The notes below the pieces were generated by a model. That model saw nothing but the letters and a program-made list of their open reading frames with translations. It had not been told where the DNA came from and made no database searches. A DNA stretch of 41,363 bases, taken from NCBI GenBank assembly GCA_025062415.1, contig JANXAH010000035.1:1-41363 (forward strand), given 5' to 3'. The first letter of the stretch is position 1. Each line of letters opens with the position of its first letter. Positions 15,730-24,154 of this stretch are shown piece after piece. This stretch comes from Anaerolineae bacterium. Lineage in GTDB: Bacteria; Chloroflexota; Anaerolineae; B4-G1; DUEL01. Made by a program: the position numbers and the translations under genes.

Positions 15730-16710
15730 ATGTACGACCTGATCCGCAGATTGACCGAAGCCTACGGTCCATCGGGTTTTGAAGACAACATCCGCTCGGT
15801 TCTGCGTGCCGAAGTGGAGCCCTTCGCCGACGAAATCCGGGTGACCCCCCTGGGGAGCCTGGTCGCCGTCCGGCGGGGGAGTGGCAACGGGCGCCGTGTT
15901 CTGCTGGCGGCACATATGGACGAAATTGGCGTGATGGTCACCTATGTGGATGAGAAGGGTTTCCTGCGCTTTACCCCCATCGGCGGCGTCTCCCCACTCA
16001 CGTGTGTGGGCGCGCGCGTCCGCTTTGAGAATGGCACCTTAGGGGTCATCGGTGTGGAGAAGCGGGAGGACCCGAACAAACTCCCGACGTTTGAACAACT
16101 GTACATAGACGTGGGGGCGACCGGCCGCGCCGATTGTCCGGTTCGGGTGGGCGACGCGGCGGTTTTTGAGCGGCCCTTCGCCGCCCAGGGGCGACGGCTG
16201 GTCGCCAAAGCGATGGACGACCGCATTGGCTGCGCGGTGCTGGTGGAAACGCTGCGGCGGCTCCGCACGACGCCCCACGAGGTCCACTTCGTCTTCAGCG
16301 TCCAGGAGGAGACGACCCTCTCCGGCGCCCGGACGGCAGCCTATGGGATTGAGCCGGATATGGCCGTCGCCGTGGACGTGACGGGGACGGGGGACACGCC
16401 GGAGAGCCGACCGATGGCAGTGGAACTGGGCAAGGGGCCAGCCATCAAGGTCCAGGACGCGGGGATGATCGCCCACCCGATGGTTCGGGATTGGCTGGTG
16501 CGCGCGGCGGAGGCGGCAGGAGTGCCCTATCAGATGGAGGTCCTGGAGCGGGGAACGACCGATGCCGCAGCCATGCAACTGGTCCGCTCCGGCGTTCCAT
16601 CCGGCTGTCTCTCCATCCCCTGTCGGTACATCCACACTCCCAGCGAGATGGTGGATGGGGACGATGTGGAGATGGCCGTCCGGGTCCTTGTGCAGGCTCT
16701 ACAGATGTGA
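15730..16710 (+). CDS. M42 family metallo-aminopeptidase, copy 3
   Basis: A 326-residue paralogue with a shorter middle region than copies 1 and 2. Motifs are AAHMDEIG, KAMDDRIG, VQEETT, AVDVTGTG and RYIHTPSE; the Glu pair is followed by Thr-Thr instead of Val-Gly. AAGGAGACCT directly precedes the ATG. A strong hairpin follows its stop, closing the M42 operon. Confidence 0.93.
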   Translation: MYDLIRRLTEAYGPSGFEDNIRSVLRAEVEPFADEIRVTPLGSLVAVRRGSGNGRRVLLAAHMDEIGVMVTYVDEKGFLRFTPIGGVSPLTCVGARVRFENGTLGVIGVEKREDPNKLPTFEQLYIDVGATGRADCPVRVGDAAVFERPFAAQGRRLVAKAMDDRIGCAVLVETLRRLRTTPHEVHFVFSVQEETTLSGARTAAYGIEPDMAVAVDVTGTGDTPESRPMAVELGKGPAIKVQDAGMIAHPMVRDWLVRAAEAAGVPYQMEVLERGTTDAAAMQLVRSGVPSGCLSIPCRYIHTPSEMVDGDDVEMAVRVLVQALQM

Positions 16711-16717
16711 GGCTCCG

Positions 16718-16750
16718 ACGTGCCGGGCACTTCCGGGGTGCCTGGCACGT
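16718..16750. terminator. Bidirectional terminator between M42 operon and glycosyltransferase
   Basis: ACGTGCCGGGCAC pairs with GTGCCTGGCACGT (13 bp with one G-T pair) around a 7-base loop and is followed on the plus strand by TTTATGTTTT. Its core ACGTGCC/GGCACGT is shared with the hairpin at 7095. The two flanking genes are convergent and the reverse stop codon overlaps its end. Confidence 0.85.
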
Positions 16751-16751
16751 T

Positions 16752-17492
16752 TTATGTTTTCCACAGGCGGGCCAGTTTCCGGTATTTGACCATCTCGTAG
16801 TAGGCCATCAGCCCCGAAAGCCGCAGCCCGTGCCACCCGTCCCGAATCCCCCGCAGCGTCACAAACCGCCACCAGAAGTGGCGCAGGGCCTGGGTGTATG
16901 GGGTGTAGAAACGAGGGCGGACCCCTTCCTGGAAGAGCACGCGGGCGTCGTAGTCCGTGTACCGCTCCTGTCGGGCGACGAAGTCCGCCAGGTCGTCGTA
17001 GTTGTAGTGGATGAGGGGGCTCTTCAGATAGCCGGTGGGACCGTCCACAATGGCGATCTCGTGAACCGCCCGCTCCCAGCGGGCGAACCCTCGCCGGAAA
17101 AGGCGGAACTGGTAATCCGGATACCATCCGGCGCCCCGCGTCAGCCGGCCGAAGATGTAGTTGTGGCGGGGAACCCACCAGCCGACTTCCGGCCTCTCCT
17201 CCGCCAGGATGGCCCGAATCTCGTCCGCCAGATCCGGTGTGGCCCGTTCGTCGGCGTCCACGAAGAAAATCCAGTCGGCAACAACCTGCTCCAGCGCGGC
17301 GTTGCGCTGCTGGGCGTAGTTCTCAAAGGGGTGCTGAAGGACCTCTGCCCCCAGCGCGCGGGCCAGTTCCACGGTTCGGTCGGTGCTGAAGGAGTCAAAG
17401 ACAATGCGCCGGTCGGCCCACGCGAGGCTCTCCAGACAGGCCACGATATGGGCCTCTTCGTTGTAGGTCAGGACAACCGCAGCCAGGCTCAT
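16752..17492 (-). CDS. Family 2 glycosyltransferase, WaaE/KdtX-like
   Basis: A 246-residue GT-A enzyme that would move a sugar from a nucleotide-sugar onto a cell-surface glycan or lipid. The N-terminus SLAAVVLTYNEEAHI is the nucleotide-binding strand, DSFSTDRT follows, and FVDADE holds the metal-binding DxD. The C-terminal part (RWERAVHEIAI, then HYNYDDLADF) resembles the WaaE group. The track start 17768 lies inside the neighbour; ATG 17492 is preferred because it overlaps the upstream stop as ATGA and begins the fold. It is coupled to the second glycosyltransferase. The acceptor cannot be told. Confidence 0.9.
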   Translation of the reverse strand: MSLAAVVLTYNEEAHIVACLESLAWADRRIVFDSFSTDRTVELARALGAEVLQHPFENYAQQRNAALEQVVADWIFFVDADERATPDLADEIRAILAEERPEVGWWVPRHNYIFGRLTRGAGWYPDYQFRLFRRGFARWERAVHEIAIVDGPTGYLKSPLIHYNYDDLADFVARQERYTDYDARVLFQEGVRPRFYTPYTQALRHFWWRFVTLRGIRDGWHGLRLSGLMAYYEMVKYRKLARLWKT

Positions 17493-18403
17493 CGCTGTCG
17501 CTCCCAGGCCTGAAGGACTTGTTGAATGGCAGCACGCCACTCTGGAGGGGCGCCCTGCATCCGCCGTCGCAGCCCGACCCGGACCAGGAGACGGGCCAGG
17601 TGAAAGACGGGCCGGGGATGGTGGCGGGCGTAAAGCCGGGCTCGGCTGGTCCAGAGGTTTACAAACGAGGGGATGGGGACCTGGCCCGTAGAACGGCCCG
17701 CGTAGTGGATGACCTGTGCTTGTGGAACGCAGAGGGCCCCCCACCCTGCCCGTCGCATTCGCCAACACCAGTCAATCTCCTCGCAATACAGGCGATATCC
17801 TTCGTCCATCAGGCCGACCCGGTCCACTGCCTCTGTCCGGACCATCATCGCGGCTCCCAGGGGGTGGTCCACCGGGAATGGCCTCTCCCCTTCGTAGAGG
17901 CGACGGGGGTACCGTCCGTTCAGCGGGGTCTCGTAGAGCCGCGGAGGGAGGGGGAAGAGGTCAAAGGCCAGTTGGACCAGGCCGGGAAAGCGGAAGGCCG
18001 AATGCTGGAGGGCGCCGTCGGGATAGAGGAGTTTCGGTCCCGCGACGCCGACGCGCGGGTTCTCCTCCAGGGCCCGAACCAGCGTTGCCGTCGCGCCGGG
18101 GAGGACTTCCGTATCGGGGTTCAGAAGCCAGAGGTAGCGGGGGCGGTCCGGGGAAGGAGCATCCAGCAGGGCGTGCAGGGCCCGGTTGTTCCCAGCCGCA
18201 AAGCCGACGTTCTCCCCCAGCGCCATCAGCCGGACGTCCGGGAACTCCCGGCGGATCATCTCCGAGGTGCCGTCGGCCGAGCCGTTGTCCACCACCCACA
18301 CCGGGGCATCCAGCCCTGAACGTTCCAGGTCTGCCTGCAAACTCTGCAGGCAGGCCCGCAGCAGGTCCCGGACGTTCCAGGTCACGATGATGACGGCGAG
18401 CAT
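17489..18403 (-). CDS. Family 2 glycosyltransferase, rhamnosyltransferase-like
   Basis: A 304-residue GT-A enzyme. It begins LAVIIVTWNVRDLL, has VVDNGSADGT for the nucleotide and LLNPDTEV, the NPD form of the DxD motif common in WbbL/RfbF-type rhamnosyltransferases. PLGAAMMVRTEA and YCEEIDWCWRMRRAGW are typical acceptor-side motifs. It is the first gene of a two-gene unit and overlaps the second by ATGA. Its upstream region is filled with short periodic repeats and no clear Shine-Dalgarno site is seen. Confidence 0.9.
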   Translation of the reverse strand: MLAVIIVTWNVRDLLRACLQSLQADLERSGLDAPVWVVDNGSADGTSEMIRREFPDVRLMALGENVGFAAGNNRALHALLDAPSPDRPRYLWLLNPDTEVLPGATATLVRALEENPRVGVAGPKLLYPDGALQHSAFRFPGLVQLAFDLFPLPPRLYETPLNGRYPRRLYEGERPFPVDHPLGAAMMVRTEAVDRVGLMDEGYRLYCEEIDWCWRMRRAGWGALCVPQAQVIHYAGRSTGQVPIPSFVNLWTSRARLYARHHPRPVFHLARLLVRVGLRRRMQGAPPEWRAAIQQVLQAWERQR

Positions 18404-18404
18404 C

Positions 18405-18467
18405 GGTATTGCCTATTGCGCATTCGTGCAATTCGTTTCATTCGTGCAATTTGTGCAATTCGTGTGA
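18405..18467. repeat. Short periodic repeats ATTGC and TTCGTGCAA
   Basis: The gap begins with TATTGCCTATTGCG and continues with four or five imperfect copies of ATTCGTGCAATT-like units. In every frame it gives simple peptides such as FVQFV. It sits in the 138-base divergent gap between the glycosyltransferase and the BadF-like kinase and may carry their promoters, but no convincing pair was found. Confidence 0.7.
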
Positions 18468-18541
18468 TGCGACTCGGCGCCCTTTGCGACCTGCGACATG
18501 ATACCTGTGCCGTACAGATATGACAAGTGGGGAGACAGACG

Positions 18542-19537
18542 ATGGACTACCGACATCTTTTCCTGGGCGTGGACGCGGGGGGAACGCACACCCGCGCGCT
18601 GGTGGCGGACGAGGGGGGCAACATCCGCGGCGCGGGAAGGGCTGGTCCGGGCAACTGGGAGGGCGTTGGGTTGGAGGGAACGCTGGCCGCGCTCCGACAG
18701 GCGGTGGGCGAAGCGCTGGCGATGGCCGGTGCCCGGCCGGAGGATGTGACCGCGTCTGCGTTCGGTCTGGCCGGGCTGGATTGGCCTTCGGACGAGGAGC
18801 GGCTTCGGCCCGTGGTGGAGCAGTTGGGCCTTTCTGGCCCGAAGGTCCTGGTCAACGATACCTTTGTGGCGCTGCGGGCCGGAGCGCGGGACCCCTGGGG
18901 CGTCGTCATCGTCGCCGGGACGGGGACGACGGTCGCCGGACGCAACCGGGAGGGGAAGACGGCGCGCACCCTGGGGCTGGGGTATCCCTTTGACGACTGG
19001 GGGGCCGCTCCGGATGTGGCCCAGGCGGCCTTTCACGCTGTGGCGCGGGCCTACACCGGTCGGGGGCCAGCGACGGCGCTCACCGACCGCCTGGTCCGCC
19101 TGGTGGGTGCGCGGGATGTCGCTGATCTGCTGGAGGGGGTCAGCCGCTGGCGCTACAACCTGTTTCCCCTGGTTGCGGAGATCGTCCGGGCCACCATGGA
19201 GGAGGCTGAAGCGGGCGACGCTGCGGCCTGCCAAGTGGTCCAGCGGGCGGGGCGGGAACTGGGTGGCGGGGCCGTTCTCGTCATCCGACGGCTGGGGATG
19301 GAGCAGGAGACGTTTGACCTGGTCCTTGCAGGTGGGCTGTTTCGGTCCGCCAGCCCGCTCCTTCTGGAAGCGCTGGTGGGAACGGTCCGGGAGGTGGCTC
19401 CGGGAGCGCGGCCGGTTCGGCTGGAGGTGCCCCCGGTGGTGGGGGGCGTCCTGCTGGCGATGGACGCGGCGGGCCTGGAGGCGACCGCGCAGATACGGGA
19501 TCGCCTTCAGCAGGCCTGCGCCCTCTTTCCCGGATGA
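18542..19537 (+). CDS. BadF/BadG-type ATPase, N-acetylglucosamine kinase-like
   Basis: A 331-residue ASKHA-fold protein. The phosphate-1 motif LGVDAGGTHTRA and the phosphate-2 motif VAGTGTTVAG are clear, with FGLAGLDWPSDEE and VNDTFVAL between them, and AGGLFRSASP as the adenosine motif. Proteins of this length and with GVDAGGT at the N-terminus include N-acetylglucosamine kinases used in amino-sugar recycling, and that is the best guess; the BadF subunit role needs an Fe-S cluster that is not present. The ORF track starts at GTG 18527; ATG 18542 is preferred because GGGGAG stands before it and the first strand begins directly. Confidence 0.87.
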   Translation: MDYRHLFLGVDAGGTHTRALVADEGGNIRGAGRAGPGNWEGVGLEGTLAALRQAVGEALAMAGARPEDVTASAFGLAGLDWPSDEERLRPVVEQLGLSGPKVLVNDTFVALRAGARDPWGVVIVAGTGTTVAGRNREGKTARTLGLGYPFDDWGAAPDVAQAAFHAVARAYTGRGPATALTDRLVRLVGARDVADLLEGVSRWRYNLFPLVAEIVRATMEEAEAGDAAACQVVQRAGRELGGGAVLVIRRLGMEQETFDLVLAGGLFRSASPLLLEALVGTVREVAPGARPVRLEVPPVVGGVLLAMDAAGLEATAQIRDRLQQACALFPG

Positions 19538-19544
19538 GGATGCG

Positions 19545-19585
19545 GCGGGGGCGGCGGCCCGCCTGCGGCGGGCCGCCGCCCCCGC
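19545..19585. terminator. GC-only 19-bp hairpin between convergent genes
   Basis: GCGGGGGCGGCGGCCCGCC and its exact complement flank the loop TGC. It stands between the BadF-like gene and the reverse bactofilin-like gene. There is no T-run, so termination would rely on the very stable stem. Confidence 0.75.
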
Positions 19586-19593
19586 CATCGCCC

Positions 19594-20544
19594 TCAGGCC
19601 ACGTCGGCTGTCCCAAAGCGGGTCAGGACCACGGCGCCCAGCCCAACGCAGGTGACCAGCAGGCCGAGGGCCCAGCCGAGACAGGGAACCAGGTCCAGCA
19701 GCCGGAGCAGCAGGGTGATCAGCCCGCCCCCCAGTGCGGCCACCCAGAAGGGCGCGACCGTTCGGGCCGTGAGGGCCGCAACAACGCGCTCCCCCAGCAG
19801 AATGCCCAGGGAGAGCCGTCCGAAGAAGACCGCGACGACCAGCGCCAGGAGGACGGCCACGCCGATGGGAGAAAGGCAGAGGGTCAGAATCAGCACAATC
19901 CCGATGACCGTTGCAGCCAGGAGAGTCAGCAGGCCCATTCCAAAAGACGCCAGAGGGACTTTGACCGCGCTCCGACCGACCCGTGCAGCCCCCTGCGGCC
20001 AGAGCACCACCAGAATCCCTGCCAGGGCTGCCATCAGCAGGGTCTCCAGAGTAACCCGAAGTCCCTGCCAGAAAAGCGCAGTCAGGAATTCCCCGGGACG
20101 GCCGACGGGGAATCCCCTCCAGGGCCAGATGTGCCACTGGCTCCAGGCCCATCCCGTGGTATTGAGGACCTGTTGACCGCGAACGACGGCCCCCTCTTCC
20201 AGTTGGCTCTCCCCACCGAAGACCATCAGGTCTCCGTTGACCCGTGCGGTCTCCGCCAGGTATACATTTCCGCCGAAGGCGACGACGTCTTCTTCTACCT
20301 CACCGGCGATTTCCACGTCGCCCCCCCAGGCAATTACATTCCCTTCTACCCGGCTGTTCTGCTCTATGGTCACATTGCCCCCGAAGACAACCAGGTCCCC
20401 TGCGAGGGACTCTCCGCTCCGGAGCGTGAAGTCCGACCCGAAGACGACTTGTCCTGGCGGTTGACCATCGGTCGCAAGAACTGGCCCGGCAGCGATCATC
20501 AGGGAGAGAACGACAAGCGCAAGAACACGGTACAGGGCTTTCAT
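19594..20544 (-). CDS. Bactofilin-like beta-helix membrane protein
   Basis: A 316-residue protein with a signal peptide (1-25), then four or five short beta repeats of the type GDLVVFGGNVTI, GNVIAWGGDVEI and DVVAFGGNVYL (about 40-130), the pattern of the polymer-forming/bactofilin family. The second half has several TM helices (about 155-310). It likely sits in the membrane with the beta part outside. It is the last gene of an ECF sigma operon and follows the lipoprotein gene by 12 bases. It may be part of an envelope-stress response; the function is not established. Confidence 0.82.
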   Translation of the reverse strand: MKALYRVLALVVLSLMIAAGPVLATDGQPPGQVVFGSDFTLRSGESLAGDLVVFGGNVTIEQNSRVEGNVIAWGGDVEIAGEVEEDVVAFGGNVYLAETARVNGDLMVFGGESQLEEGAVVRGQQVLNTTGWAWSQWHIWPWRGFPVGRPGEFLTALFWQGLRVTLETLLMAALAGILVVLWPQGAARVGRSAVKVPLASFGMGLLTLLAATVIGIVLILTLCLSPIGVAVLLALVVAVFFGRLSLGILLGERVVAALTARTVAPFWVAALGGGLITLLLRLLDLVPCLGWALGLLVTCVGLGAVVLTRFGTADVA

Positions 20545-20556
20545 AGTTCTTTCTCC

Positions 20557-21435
20557 TTACTGGCTCGTTTCTATTCGCACATTCCCGATCCCGCTGAGCA
20601 GCGTCACGTTCAGCGTGGTGGGAGATGTCCCGTAGGCTTTATTAACGTAGGTGCTCCCGGAGAGTCGCCACTCTGGATCGGCCTGGATGTTGCCCAGGTT
20701 GCCCTCCACCAGGACCCGGGCGCCCACGTCCTGCGGGAAACGGAGTGTGATACTGCCGACTCCGGCCTTGATGTCTATGTCTGCGGATTCCGTCCAGGGG
20801 CCAGCAAAGTCCAGTGTAAGGCTCCCCACCCCACCCTCAACGCTCACCCGGCGGGGCCTGAGGTAACCGATGCCGGTGATCTCTGCGTTCGCCGCGCCTG
20901 CGCGCAGCAGGAACCGCTCCAGGGTGGCTGGGTTGGGACCGGCGGTTCGCACAGTCAGGTCGGAAGCGCCGGTCTCTATGGAGAGGTCAGTCAGAGCCAG
21001 TCCCGTCAGGTCCAGGCGGCCCCGCGCAGCCCCCAGTGTCACCCTCAACCGCAGGGGAACGCGGGGGGCCAGCCGGATTTCCCACTCATTTTCCGCCCCT
21101 GGTTGAGGGACGCCGCGAACGGAGGGCTGTTCAACAGTCAGCCTTCCTGTTTCTCGGACGATCGTTGGAACCCAGGCAGAGACGTTCGTCCGAAATAGGC
21201 CTGAGAAGAGGGTTTCTGGGTCTCCTGGCTCCAGGGTCAGTTCCCCGACGCCTATACGGATGTTCACTGTCGTTTCCGTCGCCGTTTCCAGAGGGATTTC
21301 CTCCCGATATTCCTGCATTGGTCCCGTCTCCAGAGTGGGCACTTCCGGAAGCGGGATGCTGGGCAGGGTGATCGTGCACCCCAGGCTGAGCAGCAACAGG
21401 ACTCCGAGAATCAGAAAAGGTGTCTTCTTCCTCAT
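20557..21435 (-). CDS. Toastrack/DUF4097-like lipoprotein
   Basis: A 292-residue protein with a lipoprotein signal (LLLLSLGC, Cys20). The mature part starts with a flexible proline-rich segment and continues as repeated beta strands (IRIGVGELTLEPGD, LSIETGASDLTVR, IDIKAGVGSITLRF, VTLLSGIGNVRIETSQ), the toastrack pattern seen in LiaF/DUF4097 proteins tied to envelope stress. ATG 21435 has AGGAGGTCGGT before it and overlaps the anti-sigma stop as ATGA; the track start at 21867 is an artefact. Confidence 0.85.
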   Translation of the reverse strand: MRKKTPFLILGVLLLLSLGCTITLPSIPLPEVPTLETGPMQEYREEIPLETATETTVNIRIGVGELTLEPGDPETLFSGLFRTNVSAWVPTIVRETGRLTVEQPSVRGVPQPGAENEWEIRLAPRVPLRLRVTLGAARGRLDLTGLALTDLSIETGASDLTVRTAGPNPATLERFLLRAGAANAEITGIGYLRPRRVSVEGGVGSLTLDFAGPWTESADIDIKAGVGSITLRFPQDVGARVLVEGNLGNIQADPEWRLSGSTYVNKAYGTSPTTLNVTLLSGIGNVRIETSQ

Positions 21436-21971
21436 ACCGACCTCCTGATTGGATAGAATCTGCACACCAACGAGAGCCATATCGCAACGAGACCCAGGCC
21501 CAGAACGATTCCACATAGGAGAAGAGGCAAAATCAGAGTTAAGAAAGCAGTGGCACTCAAGCAAAGGGAATTCAGAAACGACCCGAAACCGCTGATCAGA
21601 CGGTCTCCCAGGACCTCCCCTGTGCGCAGAGCTATTCGCAGGGCCCCCGGCAGGCCGGGAAGGATGCCCAAAAAGGGAAGCACTGTAAGCAGCAGGAATG
21701 TCCCCAGTCCTATTGCAAAGGCCAGGCCGCCGAGGATCCGTTGGCGACGGCGATGGCGTTCCAGGCGGGCCAGAACCCGACTTGTCAGCCCAGGCGCAGG
21801 GGAGACCAGAGGCGCCGTCCGAAGAACCCGTTCCACTCTCTGGAGGCGCTCCCAGCGACTGCGGCAAACCCGACAGGTCCTCAGATGTTCCAGCAGAAGG
21901 GGTTGGGCGTCTGGAAGGGCCTCTGCATTCAGCACTTCCATCATCCCGTTCAGGGCTTCCTCGCAGTTCAT
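21432..21971 (-). CDS. Zinc-finger anti-sigma factor, membrane-bound
   Basis: A 179-residue protein. The N-terminal zf-HC2 motif HLRTCRVCRSRW (HxxxCxxC) with the Cys at residue 3 marks the ZAS fold that binds ECF sigma factors. Two hydrophobic segments follow, at about 80-105 and 140-170. The overlap with the sigma gene (ATGA) and with the lipoprotein gene (ATGA) ensures matched expression. It likely holds the sigma factor at the membrane until an envelope signal frees it. Confidence 0.9.
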   Translation of the reverse strand: MNCEEALNGMMEVLNAEALPDAQPLLLEHLRTCRVCRSRWERLQRVERVLRTAPLVSPAPGLTSRVLARLERHRRRQRILGGLAFAIGLGTFLLLTVLPFLGILPGLPGALRIALRTGEVLGDRLISGFGSFLNSLCLSATAFLTLILPLLLCGIVLGLGLVAIWLSLVCRFYPIRRSV

Positions 21972-22510
21972 CGTTCCTCCGCGTCCTGGTCCTTCAGCAT
22001 TTCTGCCAGTGCCAGGCGGGCCCGATAGAGGCGGGATTTCACCGCGCTGACTGTCGTGCCCAGAATCCCGGCAATTTCCTCGCAGGAAAAGTCGTACCAG
22101 TACATCAGCGTGATCACCGCCCGGTCGTCCGGGCTCAGCCGCATCAACATCTGCTGGATGTGTTCCCGCTGTTCCCATGCGGCCACTGCGTCGGTAGGCG
22201 ATGGTGAAGGGCTGTTCTGTGCGATCTCATCGTTCAGGGTGACCTGCGGACGCCGTCGGCGAAGGATATCTACGCAGTAGTGGGCGGCAATAGAGAGCAG
22301 CCAGGTACGAAAAGGACGGGCCGGGTCGTAGCGATGGAGGTACTGAAATGCCCGCAGAAAGGTCTCCTGGGTCGCGTCCTCTGCGTCCATCGTTTCTCCC
22401 AGCATCCGGTACGCCAGGTTGTAGATGGGTGTCTGGTAGAGGCGGACCAGGTGACCGAAGGCTTCCAGGTCTCCTTCCTGAGCCTGCCGAACCCAGCGCT
22501 GTTCGTCCAT
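21968..22510 (-). CDS. ECF-type RNA polymerase sigma factor
   Basis: A 180-residue sigma-70 family factor with region 2 (about 10-80; YRMLGETMDAEDATQETFLRAFQYL and RPFRTWLLSIAAHYCVDILRRRR) and region 4 (about 115-170; LSPDDRAVITLMYWYDFSCEEIAGILGTTVSAVKSRLYRAR). Region 3 is missing, as expected for ECF factors. It is the first gene of the operon with its anti-sigma factor and two envelope proteins. Its autoregulated promoter should be in 22511-22560, where I could not assign boxes. Confidence 0.95.
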   Translation of the reverse strand: MDEQRWVRQAQEGDLEAFGHLVRLYQTPIYNLAYRMLGETMDAEDATQETFLRAFQYLHRYDPARPFRTWLLSIAAHYCVDILRRRRPQVTLNDEIAQNSPSPSPTDAVAAWEQREHIQQMLMRLSPDDRAVITLMYWYDFSCEEIAGILGTTVSAVKSRLYRARLALAEMLKDQDAEER

Positions 22511-22559
22511 CGGCTTCTCTCAACCTATTCTACGCAGAATGTATCCCAGGGTCGCGAAA

Positions 22560-22589
22560 TTGGCAAACCCCCATATTTGGTGGTATAAT
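22560..22589 (+). promoter_or_regulatory. Promoter of the Memo/AMMECR1 genes
   Basis: TTGGCA and a perfect TATAAT are 18 bases apart. Transcription would begin near 22596, about 60 bases before the ATG. It diverges from the ECF sigma gene. Confidence 0.75.
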
Positions 22590-22657
22590 CAAAGAGGGGA
22601 TTTGATATCCTGCGTGAGAAAGCGGGATTAACTGGTTGCGAGTTATAGGGAGGAGAT

Positions 22658-23524
22658 ATGCGTGTCCGAAGACCTGTGGTGGCTGGGCAATTCTACCCGG
22701 CAGACCGTGCCGGGTGTATTCGGATGATTCAGGAGTCTCTCCCGAAGGAGATCCCCTCGGACCTCCCCAGGCCCATTGTTGCCGGCATTGTCCCCCACGC
22801 GGGCTGGGTCTATTCGGGGCCCATCGCGGCGAAGGTCTTTGCGGCGATTCAGGCACAGGGGACTCCGGATACAATTGTGCTGGTGAGCGCTGACCACCGA
22901 TGGGGATCGCCCCTGGCGGCTCTCTATGGGAGCGGGGCCTGGCTGACTCCCCTGGGGGAAGTGCCGGTAGACGAGGAACTGGCACGGGTGGTTCTGGAGG
23001 AGGGAAAGGGCCTGGTAGAGGATGCCCCACAGGCCCACAGCGGCGAGCATTCCGCTGAAGTCCAGGTTCCGTTCATTCAGTACCTCTTTCCCCAGGCCCG
23101 CATTCTCCCGGTTCTGGTTTCTCCCACGGAACGGGCTGTGGCGGTTGGCGAGGCTCTCGCCCGGGCAGTCAAGAGGGCGGGGAAGCCCGTGGTGGTCGTG
23201 GGAACAACCGACCTCACTCACTACGGTGCGATGTTCTATGGATTTGCTCCGGCGGGAACGGGTGAGCGCGCGCTGGCCTGGGCCCGGGCTAATGATGAAA
23301 GGATCATCCGGCTGATGCTGGAGATGCGGGCGGAGGAAGTGGTCTCTGAGACGGAGATACATCACAACGCCTGCGGCGGCGGTGCGATCGCTGCAACCAT
23401 CTCGGCGGCTCGCGCCCTCGGGGCCCGGAAAGGAGTGCTGCTGGAATACACCAACAGTCATTTCATTATGCCGCGCGGCCCGGCGACGGATTTCGTGGGC
23501 TACGCGGCGGTCGTCTTTGGGTAG
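22658..23524 (+). CDS. amrB: AmmeMemoRadiSam system protein B (Memo family)
   Basis: A 288-residue Memo-fold protein. Family motifs are present: VAGQFYPAD at the start, PHAGWVYSG, HSGEHSAEVQVPF, DLTHYG and NACGGGAI. Memo resembles extradiol dioxygenases and can bind a metal or copper through His and Cys. GGGAGGAGAT stands just before the ATG. The AMMECR1 partner follows 47 bases later. The radical SAM partner of the three-part system is not in this window. Its reaction is still unknown. Confidence 0.93.
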   Translation: MRVRRPVVAGQFYPADRAGCIRMIQESLPKEIPSDLPRPIVAGIVPHAGWVYSGPIAAKVFAAIQAQGTPDTIVLVSADHRWGSPLAALYGSGAWLTPLGEVPVDEELARVVLEEGKGLVEDAPQAHSGEHSAEVQVPFIQYLFPQARILPVLVSPTERAVAVGEALARAVKRAGKPVVVVGTTDLTHYGAMFYGFAPAGTGERALAWARANDERIIRLMLEMRAEEVVSETEIHHNACGGGAIAATISAARALGARKGVLLEYTNSHFIMPRGPATDFVGYAAVVFG

Positions 23525-23571
23525 ATACCTTGTGCTTTGAGAGCCACTCACGCTGACCGAGGAGGCCACTT

Positions 23572-24141
23572 ATGCCGCTTTCTCCCGATGACCGCCGGTT
23601 TTTGCTTTCCCTGGCCCGTCGGGCTATCGCCAGTATGTTGGAGAGCGGGGAACTTCCCGAAATAGACCTGAACGCTGTTTCGGAGGACCTGCGCCGTCCG
23701 GGGGCGTCCTTTGTGACCCTGACCATAGGGGGAGAACTGCGGGGATGCATCGGCTCTATAGAGGCCCGTCGTCCTCTTGTGCTGGACGTCCGGGAGAACG
23801 CAATTGCGGCGGCATTTCACGACCCTCGCTTTCCTCCGCTGAGTCGCCAGGAACTGGACCGAACACACATAGAGATTTCCGTGTTGACCCCACCCCAGCC
23901 TCTGGGATATACCGACTACTTAGACCTGTTGACCAAGCTTCGGCCTGGGGTGGATGGAGTTATCATAGAGCGGGGCTGGCATCGGGCGACCTTTCTGCCC
24001 CAGGTTTGGGAGAAGTTGCCTGATCCTCGCGAATTCCTGGCCCACCTTTGCCTGAAGGCGGGCCTTCCTCCCGACGACTACCGCCGACCCGGTTTGCGGG
24101 TGTATACTTATCAGGTGGAGAGTTTTAAAGAAAAGCACTAA
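23572..24141 (+). CDS. amrA: AmmeMemoRadiSam system protein A (AMMECR1 family)
   Basis: A 189-residue protein with the near-invariant LRGCIG motif (about residues 56-61) and the rest of the AMMECR1 fold (AIAAAFHDPRFPPL, IEISVLTPP, GVIIERGWHRATFLPQVW). GAGGAGG precedes the ATG. It is downstream of the Memo protein and 13 bases ahead of the threonine synthase fusion. Function in the family is not settled. Confidence 0.93.
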   Translation: MPLSPDDRRFLLSLARRAIASMLESGELPEIDLNAVSEDLRRPGASFVTLTIGGELRGCIGSIEARRPLVLDVRENAIAAAFHDPRFPPLSRQELDRTHIEISVLTPPQPLGYTDYLDLLTKLRPGVDGVIIERGWHRATFLPQVWEKLPDPREFLAHLCLKAGLPPDDYRRPGLRVYTYQVESFKEKH

Positions 24142-24154
24142 CATAGCGTGTGAG

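Noticed and set aside
18413-20152. Minus-strand ORF of 579 residues
   Set aside because: It runs antisense across the BadF-like gene, the terminator and part of the bactofilin-like gene with no family motifs.
19534-21198. Plus-strand ORF of 554 residues
   Set aside because: It crosses two clear reverse genes and their junction and shows no domain; it is a GC-rich shadow.
22643-23569. Minus-strand ORF of 308 residues
   Set aside because: It is antisense to the Memo gene, which has all family motifs and a good ribosome site.
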